DNA from: Cyathus striatus
Lineage: Eukaryota > Basidiomycota > Agaricomycetes > Agaricales > Nidulariaceae
Direction: 5' to 3'
Length of the DNA stretch: 64,000 bases
Assembly: GCA_025738555.1 (NCBI GenBank)
Contig: JAOVFP010000002.1
Location: forward strand, 6,200,001 to 6,264,000
The notes below the pieces were generated by a model. It was not told the DNA's origin, made no database searches, and was given only the letters and a program-made list of their open reading frames with translations. The first letter of the stretch is position 1, and each line of letters starts with the position of its first letter. The translations under genes and the position numbers were made by a program. Shown here piece by piece: positions 25,312 to 37,371 of the stretch.

Positions 25312-28255
25312 TGTGTGTGGTGGACGTTGAGGTCGACGGCGAGCAGCCCCGCAACATTTTTGCCGCTACCACATGATCGTGAGAATTGTTCAAATGGGTA
25401 GGCGCCTTTCATTGTCAACTTGCGGCGCCTCCGAGTTCCCCATTACTTACTTTCATCATGTCTCGAATCAAGAACAGCTGTCAAAGATAACTAATTTTAT
25501 GTCTACTATTGGACATGAAAACTTCTTATTTGATGGATTTATTCCTGTTCTCTTGTGAGTCGCTAGCCACGCTAACGCTACCAAGCTTCTGTATACTTCG
25601 CACTGCAGGAGATTCGAGAAGAGGCTCGGGAGAGTCGGCAAAAAAATTAAATATTAGATCTCTGGTAAGATCTCTTTTACTTATCAATAACATTATAGCA
25701 TTGCTTTAACTCTGGGACTATATTTGTAGCAGTCGGTAGTACTTCACGCCTTCAGTCTCGTTCAAGTCTCGATGCCAGTCCCTGAAACCCATCTCACCAC
25801 GGCCCCAATGATTTACTTGTCACACCACAATCACTGGCCTTCAAAGGAAATACTGTCGGGTTATTTGAGCTCGCAGTCGCGGTCTAGGTGGCCGTAACTT
25901 CTCCCGTTTGCGACATGAATCGCTCGGTGCACCAAACACATGGTGTGTGTGTCGCTATCGGCATCGGTATCCTTGATATAGCGCAACCTACGGAGGCTTT
26001 TCCCTCTCAATCCACTGCTCAGACCATATCTCAACTCACAACAATCTAAACAGAAAGTCTCTTTCTTTCCGCGGATTTCCGGATTCAACTTTTGCCCCTG
26101 CGATCGTTCTGTGAATGTGAGGAATGTGAGAAGGGATCCCCTAGATATCAACGAAATGCAGCTGTGCCTAATGGATTATCCGACGCCCACGAAACCGCCA
26201 CCAGTGTTTTGTATCAAGAGCCGTCCGCGATTTATTTCGGAAATCGTGCATTCCCGCAGTGGCACATATCTGCATATGTTCAATTGATGTACATTGTAGC
26301 GCGTGTCCTCAAATAGTAATCTAAAGCCTCCAGAATCATGGCTGAACACTGCTTCGAATGGGTGCTCTCTCAAGAAAGCTTTCCATGCCGTTACGTGCCT
26401 TCCCCTCTTTCTCGCCAACCCCGGTGACGGAATCGTACACCTCGCTAACGGTTAGCATCTATGGATAGCTCAGCCCCCCTGGCATAACGATCGCCAGCTT
26501 CTCGCTACCATTCTCGAGAACAGAATCCCTCGGAATACAGAGACCGTTTCTGATGATTCTTTCTCTGATCACGAAACCACGCGACTGGAATTTCACGTTC
26601 TCAGCTATTTCCAGTCTGGTGATTTTTGGTGTCTGGCTCAGCAGCGTTGTGGGTAATCTTCTCGCTCTCGGTCAACCCTTTCGAATTCAACCCTCGCCCG
26701 AGTTCACCTTCAAGGCCTTGTCGTGGAGGTTTTGGTGACCTGGCGAATCCAGTTCCCCGGTGCTGAGATCTTGCCTCTCCTCCTGAGGCCGCATTTTTGA
26801 TCGTATCTTTGGGGAACTTGTTGTCGTACATGATGAAAGGAAGATAGAGGCTTCTGTTATCAGATTTCCAGCGCTAAATTTGGGTTTCTTCTGTCTGGGA
26901 GTTCTACTGCATTCTGCCGCGTCTTTAGTAGCCAGCTGCCAACTTTAAATTCTAATTCAAGGTCGAACCTTTTACTTCGAACTTAACTTATTTTCATACG
27001 ACGAAAGTTGTTAAGCTCTAGGGTGGTTTGCTCCTGGCAAAAGCCTTCTATCAATTCTATGTAGCCTCCCGAGTCGGATAAATGGATCTCACAGCAAGTC
27101 CAACAGCATTGACATCATATCTAAGTAGACGCGTGTTAACTATCTGACCATGTGTTTATCATAGTCTAACATAACGGCCGCCCGACGATTCCTCCATGCA
27201 GCCTTTGGAGCCGAGTAATACATGGAATAGTTGACAGAAACACTCACGGGCACGCGTTTTACAGCACGGAAATAACGTAGCGATCCGCGTTTCTATTCTT
27301 GAACGAGTTGGAGTAAGTACCAGCTCATCTACGCGTAGTTGCAAATTTAGATGGTACTAATCACCTCCGAATCATCAGGACTGATACACATGTCTGCCTT
27401 TCAATTCAGTATGTTATTGCCGTTTACACATATCCTGTGAAAACTCCAGTCTTACCCTTTAACCCAGCTTTAATTTTTGCGTTTCAGCTTCCAAGAGTAG
27501 TATTGTTTCAATATTTTGATTACAGAAAGGATTTCAGCGTCAAGTAAAATGAATTTTCTGTGCCTAAGTATTTTCCGTTGTCCAATTTCAATGTTCAACG
27601 GTAAAATTGACCTAATGGTATATTAAATACTCGAGGCTTGCAACACGTCGTAAATGGGATCCCTACAGATTTATAACTCAAAAAAGAGACGAAATCCTGA
27701 TATCCCTGATTAATAGGAGCATGAATGCTGCGGTACTCAAAAAGGGGTTTGTAGTGGCTGGTAATTTACAAAAGGGTATGTGGCTCGACGCTCTATTTCC
27801 CGGTTGTTGGCTAATAAGCTCACGCACTCCATTTATTGATTGCTTATGCAGGAACCAGTGGGGTGGTTTAATATATTTGATAATTTGCTTACATAGAAGT
27901 TTTTTTTTTGCTCGCGTGAGTCAAAAAGATGCATCTTAAATGGAAAATTTCCTGCCATGGGACCATGTTTGCTTGTTAAATGGGCGCTCGTTTATAACAG
28001 TATCGAAGAGTGTTTTAATTGGGAAACACCAGCACAACCCTCATTGGTTACTGATTATTAATGTCCAGTGAGACAGAAATTAAGTCGGTCTTTCAGTGGT
28101 AGCGTGGAGTCACTGAGAAGTTAAGAAGTTAACTAACTGGAGCATATCGTACATGTCCTTCTGGTTCATGAAGTAAAATGCTACTATACATATCGGTCTG
28201 CCGAAGAATAATGAAAGGCTACCAAGTGTTCATTAGCAATCGCTTTAAATTACAG
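25312..28255. other. 2.9-kb stretch without a recognised gene
   Basis: No family is recognisable on either strand. Composition changes from mixed (25.3-26.8 kb) to AT-rich (26.9-28.2 kb). Minus-strand open frames at 25861-26151 and 26176-26418 have plausible composition but share no motif I know and have no clear splice partners. They could be remnants of a lost gene. The 5' end holds the uL13m promoter. Confidence 0.35.
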
Positions 28256-29560
28256 TTAACATATCTGTCCATCTCTGAGTCGTTGCAAGATATCGGTGTC
28301 TCGATTACCGGATTTTCGCCGTTTATTCCATCCCGGCAGTGCTTTATACTTCCTAGCGTCGAGGAGGTAGAGAAAAATACGCTCTTCTCCACTCGGGATT
28401 CCTACTACTTTAGCCTTGAAGAGGGCCCTCCCTACCGTAGCAGCGGCCCGGTCTTCACCAAGTGCAATCAAACAGTCAAACGCTACTTGCAAGAACTGTG
28501 GGTACAGTTCCATTGCATGCCACAGACCTTCCGCCTCCAAGTCTGTGGCAAATCCAAGACAACGTACTATTAGCCAATCATCGGCGACCAATGGGTTGGT
28601 GAGCCACCGTGCGTAGTATACTTGCAATAAAGATGCCGCTTCTATGAGCAAGTTTCGTTTGGAGTCGCTGGCGGCAGTAGGATTCTGACAGGCGGCACAG
28701 TTACAGAGGATATTGTACTGTTTTAGATGCTCTTGACGTTCCGAATAGGGCATCATAGGATCAATATATGCGCATGTAAGTTCCATTCCTTTCTTGATTG
28801 GTCGGTTTGCTCTGACGTGAAATGAGAATGTGTGAATGTCAAATACTAGCTCAACGTTTGGTGAGCAGCTGAATTTAATAATTTAATCATTAGCGATGAT
28901 TTTATTTTACCGGATACACACCACGTACCTATGGTTAAGTCTCGATATGTCCTTTCCGACAGCCGTATAGTCAACTTCAAATGGCGGAATATTGTCGACT
29001 TGGTATCCGTTGGTCCGCAGCCTTCCTATAATTGGCCCAGACCCATCACTAGAATGGCAATCCGCTAAATTCATAAAACGCTGCTGGTCATCTATCGACA
29101 TCCTCCAAATGCTGGGTTCCGTGATCCACTCCATCTGGGACAAGAGAGCTCGGCGTCTATTCTCCGCGGAAATCTGGTCAGGAAAATTTAAATTACTTTC
29201 CGAGTAGATGCCTGTCTCTTTGAGGAGTAGCGGCCTCTCGCAGAAGATGAGGTCACCCATTTCGAAATCTTTGCAAGCAAATAAACCGAGCCCTGCTTCT
29301 CCAGCTAATTCGACGTTATATGTGGAACCTTGTGGATGAGGAAGAGGTCGAGGGAAGCCGGGGATAGAGAGTATTTCAGATTTTAGACGAGGGGAAGAAA
29401 AGATGCATTCTGTCAACCCGTCCTTTGTAACTTCTTCGGCCTTCTTGTGGTGAACCTGGGGCTTAGGGGGTAGAGTCGTGTAATAACATAGTGGAGTATT
29501 GGTGGGGTCGACAGAAACACCGTCTTTGTGAATTTCGAAGTATCTTGGGTATGATGACAT
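28256..29560 (-). CDS. SET-domain protein, SMYD-like (putative protein lysine methyltransferase)
   Basis: SET proteins transfer methyl groups from S-adenosylmethionine to lysine. Exon 1 is 29560-28929 and exon 2 is 28868-28256, joined in phase to 414 residues. An N-terminal VELAGEAGLGLFACKDFEMG gives the usual GxGLF/A beginning of a SET domain near residue 85. The splice junction completes LNHSCSPNVEL, the conserved NHxCxPN core. Then come ELTCAYIDPMMPYSERQEHL and a post-SET cysteine cluster, YNILCNCAACQNP. The insert between the two SET halves lacks an obvious MYND zinc finger. The C-terminal third is helical in character. Substrate cannot be inferred. It is followed downstream (minus direction) by empty sequence and preceded by the SDR array. 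Confidence 0.85.
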
Positions 29561-30274
29561 GTTGTGGTGTTACACTGCGCGGATGAAGAGCATTGTGCTA
29601 TTAGCACGAAGTTCAAAGCTTGTGTCTGATTTAAGTCGTACCTTAATTGCTCGTGTCGTTAGGGAAATCAATGAACGTACAGGAGGAATTTTTTATGTGA
29701 TAGTCTCCTGAGTTGCGCCAATCCCTTACTACTGACCCCAACATTATATCCTATCTGTCAATAATCGTATATATAGCATCTAATTACCATCATACACTTA
29801 TACATATGACGCTATACGGTACTTATTCAAGTTATAAGTAGAAGTGGTAATCGCAGGCTGCGGCTGTATCGGTTATCGTTTGCGGGCATCACAGCGCTTA
29901 TTATTTGGATCTATTTATGTAGTCAAAGCCACCAAACAATTACAACTTGCAAACTCATAATTGGAGGTGGTCCAAGTCCTGACGAGGACCTTGCGAGGAC
30001 CAATTCCGCATCTTCTTTGTGGATATGCGCTCTCGAATTTATAGTGTAGAATAAAATCTCAACACGATTAGGTGGTTCCTCTTAGGAGCATAAAGCAGAC
30101 TTTCTTACTACATAGGGCAACGATGAAAATAACTTGAAATAACATTCTTGATTCAGCCTTAATTAGTAACTAATTCGTCGGAATTCAAGTGATTTTCATA
30201 CAAGGTCAACTTGTAACACTGGATAAAAGTACTACTATTATGAAGACAGCTTGTTTTAAAACGTAACTATTTCC
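29561..30274. other. Intergenic region between SET gene and SDR copy A
   Basis: This 714-bp AT-rich stretch holds the promoter side of the SET gene and the 3' side of SDR copy A. No gene or repeat is visible. Confidence 0.4.
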
Positions 30275-31458
30275 TCAAAAACTTGTCCCCAAAATTTTAT
30301 TTGACAATTGCCATAATCTCTCTGCATCTTCCTTAGTCATTGGGAAGGATGTATTACTGATCTGGCTCTGCGTAAGATATGATCCACCTTTCCCATTTAG
30401 TTCCGGAGAAAGAGCAGCATAGAGATATGTTGCGATGCCTTGTTCGAGTGACTAAATCGTTGAGTACCCATAGTAAGCTTCAGAGTAGTAGACTCCGATA
30501 AATATACAACACTCACGATAACCTCTAACAGCCAATTACCATCTTTATCCGTAAATCCTTCAGCTGAGAAATCAAGATGATCTCCTAAGCCTGTCGTGGT
30601 AATTCTGAAACGAAGCGAAATGGAAACAACATCATTATCGGCAAACTGTCGTAAATAAAAGAGCACAACATACACCCCAGGATGAACTGAGAAGCTTTGT
30701 ATTCCCTTCGACTTGCTGAACCTCTCGGTTAGTCCTTCGGCGAAAAGAATATTCGCCGTTTTGGATTGCCCATATGCTTGCAATTTCTCGTACACCTTTC
30801 CGTCTTGGAAATTAATATCGTCAAAACGAACTGGGCTGAATTGGTGACCATCCGAGGTAGTGCTAATGATTCTGCCTCCTGGAGAGGCAATATACGAGAT
30901 AATAAGGTTGGTGAATAGAAAATGACTTAGGTGATTGCTGAATGCATAATACATTGTTAGAAACGTTATGTATAGAATATGAATTTAATACGTGCCAGAA
31001 GAACTGCCGTTCATAACCATCGGTCGTTTTATAAGGAACCATCATAATCCCAGCGTTATTTAACAAAACATTGATTTTGGGAATGTCCAGAGTGCCAGAG
31101 GTAACCTGGTTTGCCGCACGACGCACAGATTCTTGAGACTCTAAGTCCAGGATGAGGGTCTTAATCGTTGTTTTGGGGTTGGCAATTGATTTTACTTCTT
31201 CAAGAGCTTTAGCCAACCTATGTCGAAGAAATATTAGATGAGGTTGATGCCACTTATATATTATAACACGTAGACAGACCTCTCTTCAGATCTTCCGGTA
31301 AGCACTACAGTACCCGCGCCTTCTTTCGCAACGAACTTCGAGAACGCCAGCCCCAAACCATTCGTTGCGCCTGTAATGAGAAAAGTGCGTCCTTCAATGA
31401 CGCCTGGATATGCATCTGCGATTTCCTGGATAGTTGTCTTTTGGTCGAAGGTAGGCAT
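30275..31458 (-). CDS. Short-chain dehydrogenase/reductase, array copy A (GC splice donor)
   Basis: This is a classical-type SDR resembling the retinol dehydrogenase/WWOX group, a predicted NAD(P)-dependent oxidoreductase of unknown substrate. Exon 1 (31458-31280) carries TTIQEIADAYPGVIEGRTFL and the cofactor motif TGATNGLG. Exon 2 (31217-30996) carries VLLNNAGIM. Exon 3 carries RIISTTSDGH and the active site YGQSK. Two further exons end in SNKILGTSF and TGA. Exon 1 and exon 2 lengths (179 and 222 nt) equal those of copy G. The exon 2 donor, however, reads TG|GCACGT instead of TG|GTATGT, so a GC-AG intron must be assumed for the frame to hold. It is oriented opposite to most of the array and separated from it by two other genes. 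Confidence 0.8.
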
Positions 31459-32057
31459 TTTGATTTGTGTTGGATAACTAGAGACAGATACTTGTTTAAT
31501 TTTCAAAGCGGCTCTTAAGTATATCTTTAATCATTTTATGCCGATGTACGCGTAACCCATAGGCCATCAAAGTTGCGAGACCCACAAAGTCTTGGAGTTC
31601 TAATCATATACTTGTTACATGTTATCGCATCTGGTGATCTCCTTTGATGACGGAAGATGTGGACGGTGGATTTGGAGGTGGTTTGGAGGCTTTGTAATCG
31701 TTGGGCATTGGGGCTTCTAACTTGTCAGCAACGGAGCCATTGGTAAGCCACCAGGTAAAATGACTCATTGTCATTCGCATGTATGACGTTCCGGTACACG
31801 CTAGGTGTCTCGCTGCTGTCCCGGCTACCCTTGCGGTTACTTAAACTTTTATCTATTTGTTCATGCTATTAGTTGAAGATAAAGCCAAATACAAGAAGAC
31901 AGCTTTGTTGAAACGATTCCGCGTCACGTCTTCTCGGAACCGTCACGATACTCTAACTGTCTCTTGGCCCGTTGTCCTCTTCAGCTCAAACGTTCAATAA
32001 TAAGGACTTTCATATTACAATCTATTTTATGCTACCGAAAAATCAGGGCCAGAGACG
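31459..32057. other. Divergent promoter region, SDR copy A and DUF5745-like gene
   Basis: This 599-bp stretch lies between two divergent genes. It is mixed in composition, with no repeat or further gene. No clear TATA box of the kind seen before other SDR copies was found upstream of copy A. Confidence 0.4.
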
Positions 32058-33068
32058 ATGGATAAAGACGACATACTACCACTTGTTACAGAGTTAAACA
32101 TACTGCTAGAAACACTCAATATACCCATTCAGCTGACTTCACCGCTCGATCTCATTCCGTCACTTTTGACCGCCATCTTGGATGCTATCATAGGGGATGA
32201 TCTATCTTCAGAAATGAGCTCTTGCTTAGCAGAGCATAATCTTTCGAACACATCTATGGAGACAACCCCTGTCCTTCAGAACAGGGAGTACGACATCGAA
32301 AGGGTACAAATCTTCCTCGGAGTTCTGGAGCACGATGTTATTAAAGCGGACGTGGGCCTTCATAAGATCGATCCCATACGACTTGCAGAGGGTGAATGGG
32401 AGGAGACCCTACTTGTTGCAACCGTACTTTGCTGGTTCGGGCGACATCACGGTCTGATTCCAGAGTTGCGTATAAGCTCACCTACGACGACTTTGCTTAC
32501 GCGGACAACGAATCTTAGCATTGAGCACACGAGCTCCACGGCCTTTACGAACATGCAAGAGGAGTCTATGACCAGTATCGACGACGATGAATATAATGGA
32601 GGCACACCTTCTGACTCGTTCAGTTTCCTCCCAGAACCCAGCAGTCCGTTTATTTCGTATACCCCTGCACTCAATCCTGAAATCACCTCGGTGCCGTCTC
32701 TTCTACTCGGTGCCGACGACACTACTATCAAGCTGGCGCGTAAGCGACCCGAGGGTTCTGATAACACCAGCAGTAACACGGTGGATTCTAACAATAGATC
32801 CAGTGTCGGGGTGCGCTACGAAGGTTATATCGACCTGGCTGATGAAATGTCAGAGATATCCTGGTACGAACATCACTCACGATCCATGTCACCTCCTAAA
32901 GCCAGTGGATCAATGACGGTAAGAACTGTAATGTTCTATTGTTTGACTCAGTTTCTAACGTTTCGGCAGCGAGACCTTTCGCAAGAAACGAAACGAACGT
33001 TGATGTTCTTAGATAAGCGTGCTAGTCTCCTTTCAGAGCTCCAGCAATTGAAGCGCAGAGAACGTTAG
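32058..33068 (+). CDS. DUF5745-like protein of unknown function
   Basis: The N-terminus (LVTELNILLETLNIPIQLTS followed by LDLIPSLLTAILDAIIG) resembles, from memory, the fungal DUF5745 domain, a small all-helical N-terminal domain. I am only moderately sure. Exon 1 is 32058-32918 and exon 2 32970-33068, split by a 51-bp GT-AG intron, giving 319 residues. The intron length is a multiple of three and it is open, so retention would keep the frame. The middle is Ser/Thr/Asp-rich and probably disordered. The C-terminus (LSQETKRTLMFLDKRASLL) is a short predicted coiled coil. No signal peptide or membrane segment is seen. Function is unknown. Confidence 0.65.
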   Translation: MDKDDILPLVTELNILLETLNIPIQLTSPLDLIPSLLTAILDAIIGDDLSSEMSSCLAEHNLSNTSMETTPVLQNREYDIERVQIFLGVLEHDVIKADVGLHKIDPIRLAEGEWEETLLVATVLCWFGRHHGLIPELRISSPTTTLLTRTTNLSIEHTSSTAFTNMQEESMTSIDDDEYNGGTPSDSFSFLPEPSSPFISYTPALNPEITSVPSLLLGADDTTIKLARKRPEGSDNTSSNTVDSNNRSSVGVRYEGYIDLADEMSEISWYEHHSRSMSPPKASGSMTVRTVMFYCLTQFLTFRQRDLSQETKRTLMFLDKRASLLSELQQLKRRER

Positions 33069-33573
33069 GGGTCATATTTCCTTTCAGGTATGCCAGCCCC
33101 GGTTCGAAGCAGGAAAAGCTGCGTATCTTTTACAGAATGGTTCTGTACCCGCGGCGTGCAGAGAAGTAGAACTTCTGCTTCTGCTACCTTAACTCTCAAC
33201 CGGGAGGTCACTTCGGGTTTCGCTTTGTCCTTGCACGGAGGGACTAGGTTGGTCGTCCAACCTGGATAGTATCTCCGCTTTCTATTCCTATGCATGGATC
33301 GAAAGCGCTTTCAGAGAGGAACTGTGAGCAGACTGGGCGTCTCCAACCCAACATACCTTCCTGGGTTATATTAATCGTTATCTCTTCCCAGGCTCCATCG
33401 GTGCCGTTCCGATGACTTGCACAAGTTTTCCCACATAGAATCAGTGACCGTTGGTCTCCATTGGTGGATAAGAATACGAACGCCCTTATCTGAGTTCAAA
33501 ATGGAAACACGAATTGGGGTTATCAAGGCTTATTGTTTGCGGTGCTCCGCGACCTGTGCAGTCGTTGACCACC
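33069..33573. other. Promoter region of copper amine oxidase gene
   Basis: This 505-bp gap separates two genes on the same strand. An in-frame ATG at 33514 precedes the chosen start of the amine oxidase; the intervening residues look like leader sequence. No transfer RNA or repeat could be supported, although GGTTCGAAGCA near 33,102 recalls a B-box. Confidence 0.4.
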
Positions 33574-36500
33574 ATGGAGCATAGGGAATACGAAGCTAGC
33601 TACCACCAGCTCAAGTCTCTACAAACCGATGAAGTTGAACAAAGCAAACGGCCTTACTTCCCCAGAGGACGTAATCTATACGTTCCACTGATCTTGTTCG
33701 CGCTCGCCTTTCTCTTCTTTGGCTCGTCCCAGGATCCTCCCCCGCCTATCCCATCAGCACCACAGCAATGCCCTGCACCAACTGCTCTCCCAGCCAAGCT
33801 TCCAGTACCTTCCAACCCTTGGGCACCCCTCACTCTAGGAGAGACATCCAAAGTGCACAAGTGGCTTTTCGACCCCTCTCAGGGACTCAATCTCACCCAC
33901 GCACGAGACGCTTCTATGTCGGACAATAGCATCTTCCACATCGAATTATATCCACCCCCGAAGAATGTTACCACTGCGTACTTCTCAAATCCTGAAAGAA
34001 AGCTGGAAAGATATGCAAGAGTGTCGTTGAACCTCGGTGGACTGGTCGAACCTCTGGTTAAGGACTATCTTGTTGGCCCGTTGGATGGGGAGATGGGCAT
34101 GAGGGAGCTGAGGGAGATTTATAATGCGCTTGGGGAGAGGAGGGGTGTACCGTATAACGCGAGGGCTGATAACCAGAATCTTGTTGTTATACAGAGATGG
34201 TCGGGGCAGCAGATGGCACCGTATGCTGAGATGTGTGAGGTATGGCGTTCTTTTCTCCGCCGTCGTTGCCCAACTTAATCCAGACTTCTAGGATCTGTTC
34301 TCCGCGTCAACTACTGGTCTTCCCACCGATACATTAGTAGCTGGATTCAGCGGACCCTGGAGCTACGATGGCACATTCCGTCGCCTTTGGATAACGTGGC
34401 GCCTCAACAAAGCAGGGAGCTATCTCCTTCCTGTCGGTCTGTATATGTACATCGACATCGGCGGGACTGACACTAGCTTATGGAGTGTTCGGAAGGTACG
34501 CTCTAAGCTTCAATGCGCTGGAGGAATCTGTTACTAATTTATGCTGTTGAAAGGTCGTATATGGCAACACGACGTACCCCTCCCTAGCAGCCCTCCATGA
34601 AGCGTACCTCGCACACTCATTGCCCGCTGTGTCACACCCGCACCCCTCGAACTCCAGTTGGCCACAGCGCAATCGACCTTCTTCATCCAGTGCAAACTGG
34701 GATCTAGACGATCGTCCTGGACCAAGAGGCGTCTCGTTCAAGGGGGTCCGATATAGAGTCGACAAAGAGAACGGATACATCAGCTGGATGGGGTGGAGCT
34801 TCTTCCTCGGATTTGAGAGGGATATGGGGCTGTCTTTGTGGGATGTACGAGTACGGGGCGAAAGGGTTTTGTATCAGGTATTCCTATTTCCCTTTCATTT
34901 TGCATACAGAGGCTGATACCGCTTCTAGTTGCAACCGCAGGAAGCACTAGCCCAATACTCTGGTTCTGATCCTGTCCAATCATCCACCGCTTGGTTAGAT
35001 AGGCACTTCGGTATGGGTCTTCTCACCCGCGATTTGATACCAAACTACGACTGTCCCCCTGAGTCGACGTTTTTGCCTATCACGACGTACTTTACTGAGA
35101 CTGGTGGGATGATTGTAAGAGAGCGAGGCGTCTGTGTGTTTGAATTGGATACGGGCAAACCTTTGAGTAGGCACTTGGGTGAAGAAGAAGGCGAGTTTGG
35201 AGCAGTCAAGGGTGGGTTCTGGTTGTGAGAGCTGTCAGTACTGTTGGGAAGTGAGTATTCTTGATTTGCTTGGTCTGATGGAATGCTGATGGCACGTTCA
35301 GCTATGACTATCGTATGTATTGTTCCCTACCCTTGGCATTTCGCTTGACGCTCACGTTACTATTATCCTCCCTTGTCGTTTGTTGTAGTGGTATGTTCGC
35401 TTCGCTCTTGGTGATAACAAGTGTCTCATACTCCTTTACTGCAGTTCGACTACATATTCCACCTAGATGGCACACTCGAAGTACGTGTCTCAGCCTCTGG
35501 ATATCTCCAAGGCGGGTACTGGACGCCGGAGGCGGACGTGTACGGTGGTAGAATCAGAGAAACTAGCAGTAAGCCTTATCGTTTCCATACTGTTATTGAC
35601 ATTTGGCTGACTATCGCCTAGTGGGAAGTGTGCATGACCACGTTATCAACTTCAAGGTCGACCTTGATATCGCTGGCACTAAGAACTCTGTGATGCGTAC
35701 CAGGACTGTGAGGGAAGAAGTTGACGTTTCGTGGGGCTCTTCACCGACTTCCGGTACGTCTTTTCCGTCCTTCCTCTTCCGGATTCTAATACAGAAGATT
35801 CCCTAGAAATCGACCCTAACCTGGACCCAGACCTATCTGACTGGGGCTCCACGCTGATCCAACAACGCATCGAAAGAACATTCCTTACAGACGAGTCTGA
35901 GAGTAGACTAAAGCACCCGCTGAACTTTCAGGGGCATTATGCTGTCGTGAATAGGGAAGAGAGGAATAAGTGGGGAAATGTGAGGGGCTATGTGGTGTTG
36001 CCGGGGTATTCGCCTATTCATAGCGTATGTTTTCTTCCCACTTTCATCCCTTCTATCTTGGATCTATATTGCGTCGCGCTAATGCATATTGATTGAAACA
36101 GACGATAGTCGGCTCCAAGCGCATGCAGGACAATGCTAACTGGGCCCAATACAACCTTGCCTTTTCCAAGCGGAAGGAAACTGAGCCATCTTCGAGTGCA
36201 TCGTGGAACCTCCATCTTCCTGGGGCACCCGTTGTCAATTTTGACAAGTTCTTTGATGATGAAGGGATCGATGGCGAGGATGTGGTTGGGTGGGTTAATG
36301 TCGGCATGCACCATTTGGTTTGTGTTCTCTGCCCGTTGAAGTATGTGAGAGGCTAACAGGTGGCACTTACCTAGCCTCATGCGGAAGATTCTCCAAATAC
36401 AAAAACCAATATTGCTACATCCAGGTATGCTCAACTCTCCCTACTCCTGTTCGTCGTGCTTAGCGCTATTTACAGCTTCCTACTCACCCCATTGAACTTC

Positions 36501-36797
36501 TTCGACTCGGACATATCCATGGAGTCGATGAATGCCATTATACTGCGCACCCGTTTGCCAGCGAAGGCATCTACGGCGCAAGGGTACGCTGTTGACGTTA
36601 CGAGTAAGTCTTACGTGTCTTTCTGGTTGCGCACAGCTGATCCACGTACCGTACTAGATGCAAACCTAGAATATATATACGACGACTATGGCGTTCCGCA
36701 GGATCATACATGTTTGCCTGTTCCACCTCCACCGTTTGGCTACGGTGGGACTATGAGAGTTTATGATGATGAAGGCAAGGAAATCGCGAGAGTTTAG
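33574..36797 (+). CDS. Copper-containing amine oxidase, membrane-anchored, with 11-nt and 2-nt exons and a frameshift
   Basis: Copper/topaquinone amine oxidases oxidise primary amines to aldehydes, releasing ammonia and hydrogen peroxide. Exons: 33574-34239, 34292-34495, 34554-34877, 34929-35250, 35302-35312, 35389-35390, 35445-35568, 35622-35753, 35807-36024, 36102-36317, 36375-36424, 36476-36603, 36658-36797. Near residue 33 a hydrophobic LYVPLILFALAFLFF suggests a type II membrane anchor. The topaquinone motif TVGNYDYLFDY is built across four exons; its first Tyr is encoded by the 11-nt exon and the Leu is completed by the 2-nt exon. Copper-ligand motif GMHHLPHAED and FLLTPLNFFDSD are present. 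The reading frame slips by one base at about 35,214: GCVFELDTGKPLSRH-type sequence upstream and VLVVRAVSTVGN downstream are in different frames. The gene is either damaged or carries a G-run sequence error. Confidence 0.88.
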
Positions 36798-37371
36798 ATG
36801 AGACTGCATTCTTTAATCTATCACAAAATGTACAACACTGGAAATTGAAAGCTACAAGGGGCCTCGAGTAATCCTTTACACTTTCCGCGTGCATAAAGTG
36901 CAGTGACTACTGCCCCTTTGTTGGAGCCTTATATCTTATGTCAACCAACATGACTTTACGGCGTAGCGCAATGTCCAAGGTAGAGCACGGGTCATCATCC
37001 GTGAAAGACTAATGAAAGACTTGTTCATGTGAGATCTCCGGAGATAATAACCCGTTTCATCTGACGAATCCTCCTAATTCATGACAAATCGTGAAACTAT
37101 TAATAGGGGACAGATACTAGATAGCCATCCACAACGACGCGTCGTCGCGGCATGAAGTCTGAGCTGAATTTCAATTTGATTTCAATGCCTTATCCTGCAA
37201 TACGTATGTGCATTGCATGTACAAGCCGGCTCCGCATCGAACAGTTTCAAGCCAAGTGTCTGCTATCTGTAAGTATGAGAACTATACCCACGCCATTGTT
37301 GTTGACGTCGAGGTATAAAAGTGGTGTAGTAACTAGGATTATGTATCAATCCCAACAGAATTTCACCCAAT
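36798..37371. promoter_or_regulatory. Intergenic region and TATA promoter of SDR copy B
   Basis: This is a 574-bp gap. A TATAAAA at 37314-37320 lies 58 bp before the copy B start, and is followed by GTGGTGTAGTAACTAG, similar to the GTGTAGCAGCTA leader of copies D and E. No additional gene is seen. Confidence 0.6.

Noticed and set aside
33095..33115. GGTTCGAAGCA resembling a tRNA B-box
   Set aside because: No A-box at the right distance and no cloverleaf could be folded around it.
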